Shown here: positions 36,773-43,660 of the stretch, one piece after another
How positions within the stretch are numbered: position 1 is the stretch's first letter
Layout of the letters: every line of letters starts with the position of its first letter
From: Photorhabdus laumondii subsp. laumondii
Lineage (GTDB): Bacteria; Pseudomonadota; Gammaproteobacteria; Enterobacterales; Enterobacteriaceae
Length of the DNA: 64,000 nucleotides
NCBI RefSeq assembly: GCF_003343245.1
Contig: NZ_CP024901.1
Location: forward strand, 2,976,001 to 3,040,000
Direction of reading: 5' to 3'
Notes under the pieces: model-generated
Database searches by the model: none
Seen by the model: the letters and a program-made list of their open reading frames with translations, nothing else
Told to the model about the DNA's origin: nothing
Translations under genes and position numbers: made by a program

Positions 36773-37816
36773 ATGTTAAAAGCTACCACAGGAACAAATA
36801 GAGTATTTATGAAAAGAAACATTCAACCCGGTTTCTGTGTCGTACAGCAACCTGGAGGATTAAGTTTTCAAGCCAGTCTGTTATTCAGCCATTCAAATAG
36901 CGAAGCGGCTCGCTATTTTATGGCATTAAATTCAAATTACCGATTCCTGAAACCGGGGCAAATTCTGCTGGTGGCAGATCCAGACTCTTATAATCCGCCC
37001 CACATGATACAGCTATTAAGACAATCTCAGTATCAGGTCAACCAATCCGTTTCAGCTCTGCCTAATGAATCCGCAGCATTTTTGCATCGTCATTTTGGTC
37101 TGTTTCACTATGTACTGGATCAGGGAGGAACCTTAGTTGGCACCGCATCGTCACTGGGTGATACTTATTTCTCCCAAATCAAAAAAAATCTGTCAAAGTT
37201 ACAGAAGCTTTATCAAAGAGAATATCGGTTAAATGGGCTAAACCGAAAATTTGCCAGTCCCGAGTTTTATGTAGAAAGACAACTGATTATGGGTAACCTA
37301 AAGGGATTATTAAATAAAGTTGGCCGACTCTCTTTGAAAATCGATCAACATCCTAATTTAAAACATGCGCTAAAGTTATCAACCAAAGCCATTGCTCACC
37401 AATGGGATAAAGCAGGGATTGGCGCAATAAAGGGATATAGTCAAACAATTTTACAAAGTGAAAAAATGATTAAATGGATGAAATATGGTGGCCGGGTTGC
37501 CATTGGTCTGGATTTTGTTGATACCACCGGGCAGGTTATTGATGCCTGTAATTATGGGCAAGCAGGAAAATGTGAAAAAGTAACCATCAAGGAATATAGT
37601 AAATTTGCTGGTAGAACAGGAGGTGGGATAGCCGTAGGATATGGTGGCAGTATAGCAGCAGGAGCAGCATGTGTTGCCCTTGGGTTTGCAACTGAAGGAT
37701 TAGCTGTTGGAATTTGCATGGCGGGCGGCGGTTTAACTGGTGGGGCTATAGGTAGCTATGGATTTGAGAAGACTATGGGATTTTTCGCGGATATATTTAT
37801 AGAGCATTTTTTATGA
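36773..37816 (+). CDS. Putative Hcp-associated T6SS effector with glycine-zipper membrane domain
   Basis: A 347-aa protein with no signal peptide. The N-terminal part (residues 1-135; QPGFCVVQQPGGLSF, AARYFMALNSNYRFLKPGQI, LLVADPD) looks like a LysM-like or loading domain; residues 135-260 are helical and basic (LSKLQKLYQREYRLNGLNRK). Residues 245-335 are hydrophobic and glycine-rich (YGGRVAIGLDF, GRTGGGIAVGYGGSIAAGAA, EGLAVGICMAGGGLTGGAIG), like glycine zippers of pore-forming bacteriocins and membrane-depolarising T6SS effectors. AGG precedes ATG 36773; an alternative start is 36809. The stop overlaps the next ATG (ATGA). Effector status is inferred from hcp proximity, membrane domain and coupled membrane-protein gene. 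Confidence 0.7.
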   Translation: MLKATTGTNRVFMKRNIQPGFCVVQQPGGLSFQASLLFSHSNSEAARYFMALNSNYRFLKPGQILLVADPDSYNPPHMIQLLRQSQYQVNQSVSALPNESAAFLHRHFGLFHYVLDQGGTLVGTASSLGDTYFSQIKKNLSKLQKLYQREYRLNGLNRKFASPEFYVERQLIMGNLKGLLNKVGRLSLKIDQHPNLKHALKLSTKAIAHQWDKAGIGAIKGYSQTILQSEKMIKWMKYGGRVAIGLDFVDTTGQVIDACNYGQAGKCEKVTIKEYSKFAGRTGGGIAVGYGGSIAAGAACVALGFATEGLAVGICMAGGGLTGGAIGSYGFEKTMGFFADIFIEHFL

Positions 37817-38229
37817 GCATATTAGATCTAATAACCATTATCTCCGTTATTTTTTTCTTCTTATTTTTAATTATATCAATAATTATTTACAAAATAAATC
37901 AAAGAAAGATGGATAAAATTATTGATTTATATATGGAAAAAGGTTTTTGCTTATCATCAGCAGCATACATTGGTCATTCTATGGGTATTCATGGTCAGAT
38001 TCATCCTGCCGTATTTTTCTATAAGTTATTAACAGGGAAAAGAATAAGGATAAATGAGCCTAGTAGTAAATATATGCCACAAGAATCTTATGATTTCATT
38101 CAAAACTTACCCTCCAATTTGACCCACTGGATAAAAATATATTTCATCACCATTAATATAAGTTTTATATCCTTCTTTATATCAACAGTAACGGCTTTAT
38201 GTCATAAATACTCTTATATTTTTAACTGA
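37813..38229 (+). CDS. Putative cognate immunity protein I1 (two-TM)
   Basis: A 138-aa protein with a hydrophobic segment at residues 5-27 (LITIISVIFFFLFLIISII), a conserved soluble middle (KINQRKMDKIIDLYMEKGF, AVFFYKLLTGKRIRINEP, YMPQESYDFIQNLPSNLTHW) and a second hydrophobic segment at 112-133. ATG overlaps the effector stop, implying coupled synthesis in near-equal amounts, as expected for an immunity protein. Immunity proteins against pore-forming toxins are normally inner-membrane proteins, which fits. It is about 98% identical to I5 (39583-40002) from residue 24 onwards. Confidence 0.72.
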   Translation: MSILDLITIISVIFFFLFLIISIIIYKINQRKMDKIIDLYMEKGFCLSSAAYIGHSMGIHGQIHPAVFFYKLLTGKRIRINEPSSKYMPQESYDFIQNLPSNLTHWIKIYFITINISFISFFISTVTALCHKYSYIFN

Positions 38230-38279
38230 ACTCAACTTAAAATACGCACTAAAATTCGGAGATCAAATTAAGAATAAAA

Positions 38280-38381
38280 ATGAAAAATGTAATGGGTAAA
38301 TCTGCTATTGAGTATTTTTTTGGATATGAATATGCACAGAGTAATTCCTCTTATTGTTATTATCTTTCGCTATTGGAATAG
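38280..38381 (+). pseudogene. Small membrane-protein frame, broken copy
   Basis: MKNVMGKSAIEYFFGYEYAQ then a premature stop at codon 34. The intact counterpart at 40053-40217 has 19 more base pairs at this point; the loss lies between two TATTATCT direct repeats and shifts the frame. So this is the broken version of the same small gene. Confidence 0.75.
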
Positions 38382-38431
38382 TATTTCTTACATATGATAA
38401 ATATATCTTGCCGTTTTTTAATTAAGAATTT

Positions 38432-38522
38432 TTTAGAAGAACACGTAACCAGGAAGGCTATAGGTAACTATGGATTTGAGAAAACTGCGGAATTTACTGT
38501 AGATTTTTTTATAGGAAATTAA
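38432..38522 (+). pseudogene. Effector 3'-end scar A (in front of I2)
   Basis: The frame reads FLEEHVTRKAIGNYGFEKTA-EFTVDFFIGN-stop, which aligns with the last residues of the intact effector (GGAIGSYGFEKTMGFFADIF-IEHFL). The rest of that effector is absent. AGGAAA at the end of the scar is the Shine-Dalgarno of I2, so the scar is probably kept because translation of the immunity gene needs it. Confidence 0.8.
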
Positions 38523-38524
38523 CT

Positions 38525-38938
38525 ATGAGCATATTAGATTTGATAATGACAAAATGTCTTTTCTTATCTCTTTTATTTTTGGTTATATCAATAGCCATTT
38601 ATAAAATAAATCAAAAAAAGATGGATAAAATTATTGAATTATATATAGAAGAAGGATTTTATTTACCAACAGGCATAACAATACAACGCTTCGGAAGGAT
38701 GCGTGATCAGTTTCAAGTCGTTATGTTCTTCTACAGGCTGTTAACTGGAAAAAAAATGAAGATAAATCAGCCTGATAGTAAATATATGCACCAAGAATCC
38801 TATAACTTTATTCAAAATCTACCCTTCAGTTTAACGCATTGGATGAAAATATGTATCATTACCACTTATATAGGTGCAGCATTTTCTCTCATATCAACAA
38901 TAATAATCTTAATTCAAAAGTATTATTTTTCGTGCTAA
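38525..38938 (+). CDS. Putative orphan immunity protein I2 (two-TM)
   Basis: A 137-aa paralogue of I1 with the same plan: hydrophobic residues 8-28, KINQKKMDKIIELYIEEGFY, RLLTGKKMKINQP, YMHQESYNFIQNLPFSLTHW and a C-terminal hydrophobic helix. The central part between residues 45 and 70 differs from I1 (ITIQRFGRMRDQFQVVMFFY), the region most likely to give specificity. AGGAAA six bases before the ATG. It follows effector scar A, so it probably belonged to a lost effector. The frameshifted I6 is nearly the same sequence. Confidence 0.72.
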   Translation: MSILDLIMTKCLFLSLLFLVISIAIYKINQKKMDKIIELYIEEGFYLPTGITIQRFGRMRDQFQVVMFFYRLLTGKKMKINQPDSKYMHQESYNFIQNLPFSLTHWMKICIITTYIGAAFSLISTIIILIQKYYFSC

Positions 38939-39152
38939 ACCTAATATCAATAGCTATTTACAAGATAAATCAGCGCAACATCAATAAAATCATTGAATTA
39001 TATACAGAAGCTGGACTTTATATGTCAGAACGAGCAAAAATGAGCTATTTTTTAATTAAGATTTTTTTAGAAAAACACTTAGCTAGCTATGCTATGGATT
39101 AGAGAAGACTATGGGATTTTTCGCAGATCTATTTATAGAGCATTTATTATGA
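38939..39152 (+). pseudogene. Truncated immunity gene I3 fused to effector 3'-end scar C
   Basis: Directly after the I2 stop, codons for NLISIAIYKINQRNINKIIE-LYTEAGLYMSERAKM form the N-terminal quarter of another immunity paralogue. This then joins sequence like the 3' part of the small membrane gene and an effector tail: GLEKTMGFFADLFIEHLL-stop at about 39098-39152. That tail is closer to the intact effector than scars A and B are and preserves the ATGA overlap with the next gene (I4). Confidence 0.75.
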
Positions 39153-39553
39153 AAATATTAGACCTAATAACCATCATTTCCGTTATTTTTCTCTTCTTTT
39201 TTTTCATTATATCAATAACTATTTACAAAATAAACCAAAGTAAAATGGATAAAATTATTGAATCATATATAGGAAAAGGACTTTATTTATCAGCAGGCGT
39301 AAAGCTGGGCCGTTTTTTGGGTGTTTATGGTCAGTATCAGGTTGCGATATTTTTTTATATGCTACTCACTGGAAGAAGAATGAGAATCAATGAAAAGGAT
39401 AGAAAATATATGTATCAAGAATCTTATAACTTTATTCAAAACCTACCTTCCAGTTTAACTCATTGGATAAAGATATATTTCATCACCATTAATATAAGTG
39501 GTGTATTCTTCTTCATAACAATGATAACATTTCTATTCAGAGAATACGCTTAA
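39149..39553 (+). CDS. Putative orphan immunity protein I4 (two-TM)
   Basis: A 134-aa paralogue, MKILDLITIISVIFLFFFFI, with KINQSKMDKIIESYIGKGLY, MLLTGRRMRINEK, YMYQESYNFIQNLPSSLTHW and a C-terminal hydrophobic helix. It is the most divergent complete copy. Its ATG overlaps the stop of the effector scar C as ATGA, exactly as in the intact effector-I1 pair, so this gene was originally coupled to an effector. The frame extends upstream to 39089, but that part is scar sequence. Confidence 0.72.
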   Translation: MKILDLITIISVIFLFFFFIISITIYKINQSKMDKIIESYIGKGLYLSAGVKLGRFLGVYGQYQVAIFFYMLLTGRRMRINEKDRKYMYQESYNFIQNLPSSLTHWIKIYFITINISGVFFFITMITFLFREYA

Positions 39554-39582
39554 CTATACTGGACATTCAATGAGGTTTTAAT

Positions 39583-40002
39583 ATGAATAGAGTTACTTTC
39601 ATCATCTTGGTTATTTCTTATACCTCTTTCAATCTTTTTCTCATTATATCAATAGCCATTTACAAAATAAATCAAAAAAAGATGGATAAAATTATTGATT
39701 TATATATGGAAAAAGGTTTTTGCTTATCATCAGCAGCATACATTGGTCATTCTATGGGTATTCATGGTCAGATTCATCCTGCCGTATTTTTCTATAAGTT
39801 ATTAACAGGGAAAAGAATAAGGATAAATGAGCCTGGTAGTAAATATATGCCACAAGAATCTTATGATTTCATTCAAAACTTACCCTCCAATTTGACCCAC
39901 TGGATAAAAATATATTTCATCACCATTAATATAAGTTTTATATCTTTTTTTATATCAACAGTAACGGCTTTATGTCATAAATACTCTTATATTTTTAACT
40001 GA
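39583..40002 (+). CDS. Putative orphan immunity protein I5 (two-TM, near copy of I1)
   Basis: A 139-aa paralogue. From residue 24 to the end it is practically identical to I1 (one Ser/Gly difference in the middle and I/K changes near the membrane border), but the first 23 residues (MNRVTFIILVISYTSFNLFL) are different, so it arose by recombination inside the first transmembrane segment. GAGG seven bases before the ATG gives it an independent ribosome-binding site. It lies 29 nt after I4. Confidence 0.72.
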   Translation: MNRVTFIILVISYTSFNLFLIISIAIYKINQKKMDKIIDLYMEKGFCLSSAAYIGHSMGIHGQIHPAVFFYKLLTGKRIRINEPGSKYMPQESYDFIQNLPSNLTHWIKIYFITINISFISFFISTVTALCHKYSYIFN

Positions 40003-40052
40003 ATTCAACTCAAAATACGCACTAAAATTTGGAGATCAAATTAAGAATAAAA

Positions 40053-40217
40053 ATGGAAAATGTAATGGGTAAATCTGCTATTGAGTATTTTTTTGGAGAT
40101 GAATATGCACAGAGTAATTCCTCTTATTGTTATTATCTCTTAATCAGTTTATTATCTTTCGCTATTGGAATAGTATTTCTTACATATGATAAATATATCT
40201 TGCCGTTTTTTAATTAA
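40053..40217 (+). CDS. Small membrane protein of the immunity array
   Basis: A 54-aa frame, MENVMGKSAIEYFFGDEYAQ, with one hydrophobic segment (YYLLISLLSFAIGIVFL) and a short charged tail. The frame can extend to a TTG at 40029; ATG at 40053 or 40065 is more likely. Its broken copy is at 38280. It sits between I5 and an effector scar in the repeated unit. It is not similar to the two-TM immunity proteins as far as I can see; it could be a second immunity type or part of a lost effector. Confidence 0.5.
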   Translation: MENVMGKSAIEYFFGDEYAQSNSSYCYYLLISLLSFAIGIVFLTYDKYILPFFN

Positions 40218-40225
40218 GAATTTTT

Positions 40226-40314
40226 TAGAAGAACACGTAGCCAGGAAGGCTATAGGTAACTATGGATTTGAGAAAACTGCGGAATTTACTGTGGATTTTT
40301 TTATAGGAAATTAA
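40226..40314 (+). pseudogene. Effector 3'-end scar B (in front of I6)
   Basis: Near-identical copy of scar A, reading RKAIGNYGFEKTAEFTVDFF-IGN-stop, ending with the AGGAAA that precedes the I6 start. Part of the tandem duplication of about 1.05 kb that contains the small gene, scar and immunity gene. Confidence 0.8.
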
Positions 40315-40316
40315 CT

Positions 40317-40729
40317 ATGAGAATATTAGATTTGATAATGACAATATGTCTTTTCTTATCTCTTTTATTTTTGGTTATATCAATAGCCATTTATAAAATA
40401 AATCAAAAAAAGATGGATAAAATTATTGAATTATATATAGAAGAAGGATTTTATTTACCAACAGGCATAACAATACAACGCTTCGGAAGGATGCGTGATC
40501 AGTTTCAAGTCGTTATGTTTTTCTACAGGCTGTTAACTGGAAAAAAATGAAAACAAATCATCCTGATAGCAAATATATGCACCAAGAATCTTATAATTTT
40601 ATTCAAAATCTACCCTCCAGCTTAACTCATTGGATAAAAATATATATCATTACCACTTATATAGGTGTAGCATTTTCTCTCATATCAACAATAATAATCT
40701 TAATTCAAAAACATTATTCATTGTGCTAA
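40317..40729 (+). pseudogene. Immunity gene I6, frameshifted in a poly-A run
   Basis: Opens MRILDLIMTICLFLSLLFLV and is almost the same as I2 up to RLLTGKK, then stops (40550) because the run GG-A7-TG (40541-40547) has one A fewer than the A8 of I2. The rest (NHPDSKYMHQESYNFIQNLP, to a stop at 40729) continues in the next frame. Slippage in the homopolymer, in replication or transcription, would restore a 137-residue protein. Confidence 0.75.
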
Positions 40730-40732
40730 ACC

Positions 40733-40859
40733 TATACCCTATGGATTTCAAGATGCATCGCGGCGGCAAGGGAGCGAATCCCCGGGAGCATAGATAACTA
40801 TGTGACCGGGGTGAGTGAGTGCAGCCAACAAAGAGGCAACTTGAAAGATAACGGGTATA
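40733..40859 (+). repeat. ERIC element, full length, next to the truncated hcp
   Basis: A 127-bp ERIC, same orientation and nearly the same sequence as the one beside the intact hcp. It interrupts the hcp copy after its codons for F-D-V-Y. Confidence 0.93.
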
Positions 40860-40872
40860 TTTAAGAGTTTTA

Positions 40873-41089
40873 ATAAACATCAAATATCAGTTCCAGTTTT
40901 TCACGGCTAACAACCCGCTATCATTAGCAATAGGGAAGATTTATCTAATAGTTTAATAAAGTTTACCGGCTGATAATTGACATTCTGAATAACAGCCAGA
41001 CCATGATTGAATTGCAACACCGTAATTTGATTTTCATCTCCATTCTGATATCGGTTATCAACAGAATTTAGAGTATGAGCGATCCTCAT
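40873..41089 (-). pseudogene. Truncated second hcp copy
   Basis: The minus strand encodes HTLNSVDNRYQNGDENQITV, LQFNHGLAVIQNVNYQPVNF and IKLLDKSSLLLMIA, then (after a frameshift at about 40910) REKLELIFDVY, corresponding to about residues 23-93 of the intact Hcp. The N-terminus and the whole C-terminal half are missing, the latter cut off by the ERIC. Same orientation as the intact hcp. Confidence 0.82.
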
Positions 41090-41095
41090 TTTCCA

Positions 41096-41225
41096 TACAG
41101 AAAAAACTATTAATTGATCAGCATTAACAGGTAAAAATAAGCGGAATCTATCACAAACTCTTTTAAGGTGTCAGGCCATAAAAATGGTATACTCCTTCCC
41201 CTAAATCCCATTTAAACATTATCTA
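41096..41225 (+). repeat. Right diverged direct repeat flanking the island (ttcA leader)
   Basis: Counterpart of 35094-35220, about 70% identical by eye. It contains the ttcA upstream region (GGTATACTCCTTCCCCTAAATC). Its presence at both ends suggests that the segment 35.2-41.1 kb was inserted by a process that duplicated this site, or that two related loci recombined. Confidence 0.7.
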
Positions 41226-41228
41226 CGA

Positions 41229-42149
41229 GTGTCCGTGGTGGATCAAAAACAACAATATAATCTGAACAAATTACAGAAGCGTTTACGCCGTGATGTCGGT
41301 CAAGCAATCGCTGATTTCAATATGATTGAGGAAGGCGATCGTATTATGGTCTGCCTTTCTGGTGGTAAAGACAGCTATACCCTGCTATCTATCCTGCAAA
41401 ATCTGCAAAAAAGTGCTCCGGTTAATTTTTCACTTGTTGCAGTTAATCTGGATCAGAAACAACCCGGCTTTCCTGAGCATATCCTTCCCGCTTATCTGGG
41501 TGAACTGGGTGTCGAATATAAAATTGTCGAAGAAAACACTTATGGCATAGTGAAAGAAAAAATACCCGAAGGTAAAACAACTTGTTCACTCTGTTCCCGC
41601 CTGCGCCGTGGCATTTTATATCGTACAGCCACTGAGTTGGGCGCAACGAAAATTGCATTAGGCCATCACCGTGATGATATTTTGCAAACCCTATTTCTCA
41701 ACATGTTTTATGGCGGCAAACTAAAAGGTATGCCACCAAAGTTGATGAGTGATGATGGTAAACATATTGTCATTCGCCCTCTCGCTTATTGTCGCGAGAA
41801 AGATATTGAGCGCTATGCAACCGCCAAAGCATTCCCGATCATTCCTTGTAATCTCTGTGGTTCGCAACCCAATCTGCAACGCCAGGTTATCAAGGATATG
41901 TTACGGGAATGGGATAAGCGTTATCCGGGCAGAATTGAAACCATGTTTCGTGCAGTGCAAAATGTTGTTCCGTCACATCTCAGCGATTTTAATCTGTTTG
42001 ATTTTAAGAGTATCACTCACGGCAGCGAGGTGATTGATGGTGGTGATCTCGCCTTTGACCGCGAGGAATTACCCATGCAACCCGTTGTTGATATAGAAGA
42101 TCAACCCAATTATCAATCAGAACGGTTGGATATTATTGAAGTCAAATAG
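41229..42149 (+). CDS. ttcA: tRNA 2-thiocytidine biosynthesis protein TtcA
   Basis: A 306-aa enzyme that thiolates C32 of certain tRNAs. The ATP-pyrophosphatase P-loop [17 protein letters not shown] and the two cysteine pairs ([15 protein letters not shown] and [15 protein letters not shown]) that hold the Fe-S cluster and catalytic cysteine are clear. The start is not certain: GTG 41229 gives [14 protein letters not shown], but GTG 41235 or 41238 have GAG at a better distance. Sequence from [16 protein letters not shown] onward is colinear with E. coli. Confidence 0.95.
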   Translation: MSVVDQKQQYNLNKLQKRLRRDVGQAIADFNMIEEGDRIMVCLSGGKDSYTLLSILQNLQKSAPVNFSLVAVNLDQKQPGFPEHILPAYLGELGVEYKIVEENTYGIVKEKIPEGKTTCSLCSRLRRGILYRTATELGATKIALGHHRDDILQTLFLNMFYGGKLKGMPPKLMSDDGKHIVIRPLAYCREKDIERYATAKAFPIIPCNLCGSQPNLQRQVIKDMLREWDKRYPGRIETMFRAVQNVVPSHLSDFNLFDFKSITHGSEVIDGGDLAFDREELPMQPVVDIEDQPNYQSERLDIIEVK

Positions 42150-42163
42150 TTATTCTTACTACC

Positions 42164-42290
42164 TATACCCTATGGATTTCAAGATGGATCGCGACGGCAA
42201 GGGAGAGAATCCCCGGGAGCATGGCAAACGATGTGACCGGGGTGAGCGAGCGCAGCCAACAAAGAGGCAACTTGAAGGATAACGGGTATA
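42164..42290 (+). repeat. ERIC element, full length
   Basis: A 127-bp ERIC 14 bp after the ttcA stop codon. Confidence 0.93.
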
Positions 42291-42660
42291 TCCCAATAGG
42301 ACTATTGGAGTAGGCTCTTAATCACACCGCTCTGGATATACTTCAGAGCGTTAATTTCTGCTTCTCTTTCACTTTCGCCTCGATTTTTTTATTTTCCTAA
42401 AACAACAAATGAAAAATAAAAAAAGCCGATATTATAAAATAATATCGGCACAAGAATGGGCAATTATTCTGTATAAAGACTTATGTGAGAAAAACTACAA
42501 TTACGGAGAACAACGTTCATCGCTTAACGTTGTTTTCACCTGCGAGAGCTATCATGCCTCAATGATGTCTAGTGAATATTGATATATCTCAAATTAAGAA
42601 TCAATTTTGGTAACACTTTATCGCAGTTATGTTTTATCTCTCCAAATAACTCTTTAATCC
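42291..42660. other. Gene-free stretch between ttcA and zntB
   Basis: About 370 bp. It holds the terminator at 42410-42449 and a short hairpin-like GAACAACGTTCATCGCTTAACGTTGTT at 42508-42534. No reading frame is supported. Confidence 0.45.
42410..42449 (-). terminator. Rho-independent terminator downstream of zntB
   Basis: The minus strand reads GCCGATATTAT-TTT-ATAATATCGGC followed by TTTTTTTATTTTTC: a perfect 11-bp stem and a long T-run. Confidence 0.88.
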
Positions 42661-43644
42661 TCACAACCATTTACTTTTCTTTAACCACCACGCAACAAAT
42701 AAAACCAACCCGAATAACAATAAGCAAAAGATAGCAAAACCTAAATAATATTCATTGCCAGGAATACCACCAAGGTTGACACCAAATAATCCGGTCAGGA
42801 ATGTTGTCGGTAAAAAAATCATAGCAAGTAATGACATAGTATAAGTACGCCGATTCATCGCATCCGCCATCATCGATGTAATTTCATCTGAAATAATTGC
42901 CGTGCGAGCAATACAACCATCCAAATCATCCAATTCTCTTCCCAAGCGATCAGATATTTCCTGCATTCGGTAACGATCTTCATCACTCATCCAAAGTAAT
43001 TTTTCACTCGCAAGCCGGGCAAATACATCTCTCTGAGGTGCCATATAACGACGCAGAATAATCAATTGTTTACGCAACAAAGCTAACCCACCCCGCCCAG
43101 GTATCCGTTGCTCAAGAATCATATTCTCAAGCTCAATCAGATTGTCATGAAGATCTTCAATAAAATTACCCACTTCATCGGTTATTGCATCAACCATTTC
43201 AACCAACCAATGCCCGGTCGTTTTCGCACCTATACCATTTTGTAAATCACTCAGTACCTGTTCAAGCGAATGAACTTTACGATGGCGACTGGAAATGACG
43301 ATCTGAGAATTAATATAAATACGAAATACCACTAATTGATCAGGGCGTTCACTCTCACTGTTATTAATTGTTCGAAATGTAATCATCGTACCATCGCCGG
43401 TACGCATTATTTTCGGCCTAAGACTCTCTCCAGCCAACCCCGCTTTAACCGTTTCTGGTAACAAATCAGTGTCCATTAGCCAGCGGTAGCTCTTGGGGTT
43501 ACGGTAATCCAAATGTTGCCAAAAAGGTTGAACTGGTGTGGCTACTCCATTCATGTCAATTGGTGTCATGCCGCCTTGACCATCAAACTGACAAGCATAG
43601 ACTGCATCAGCCTCTTTCAATGATGAGCCATAAATGGTTTCCAC
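42661..43644 (-). CDS. zntB: Zinc transporter ZntB (CorA family)
   Basis: A 327-aa CorA-type protein: large soluble N-terminal domain with long helices (residues 1-265) and two C-terminal transmembrane helices. The family signature GVN is in TGLFGVNLGGIPGNE; the first helix is SLLAMIFLPTTFLTGLF. Starts with GTG (43644) preceded by AAGGAG. In E. coli ZntB is a proton-driven zinc importer. It begins 16 nt after mppA on the same strand, so the two are probably co-transcribed. Confidence 0.94.
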   Translation of the reverse strand: METIYGSSLKEADAVYACQFDGQGGMTPIDMNGVATPVQPFWQHLDYRNPKSYRWLMDTDLLPETVKAGLAGESLRPKIMRTGDGTMITFRTINNSESERPDQLVVFRIYINSQIVISSRHRKVHSLEQVLSDLQNGIGAKTTGHWLVEMVDAITDEVGNFIEDLHDNLIELENMILEQRIPGRGGLALLRKQLIILRRYMAPQRDVFARLASEKLLWMSDEDRYRMQEISDRLGRELDDLDGCIARTAIISDEITSMMADAMNRRTYTMSLLAMIFLPTTFLTGLFGVNLGGIPGNEYYLGFAIFCLLLFGLVLFVAWWLKKSKWL

Positions 43645-43660
43645 ATCCAGCTCCTTACCC

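Noticed and set aside
37813..40729. Considered a CRISPR-like or satellite repeat array
   Set aside because: The repeats are full genes of about 410 bp with coding conservation, not short repeats with spacers, and there are no cas genes.
35929..41089. Considered a complete T6SS locus
   Set aside because: Only hcp is present; no sheath, baseplate, VgrG, TssM or ClpV genes are in the window.
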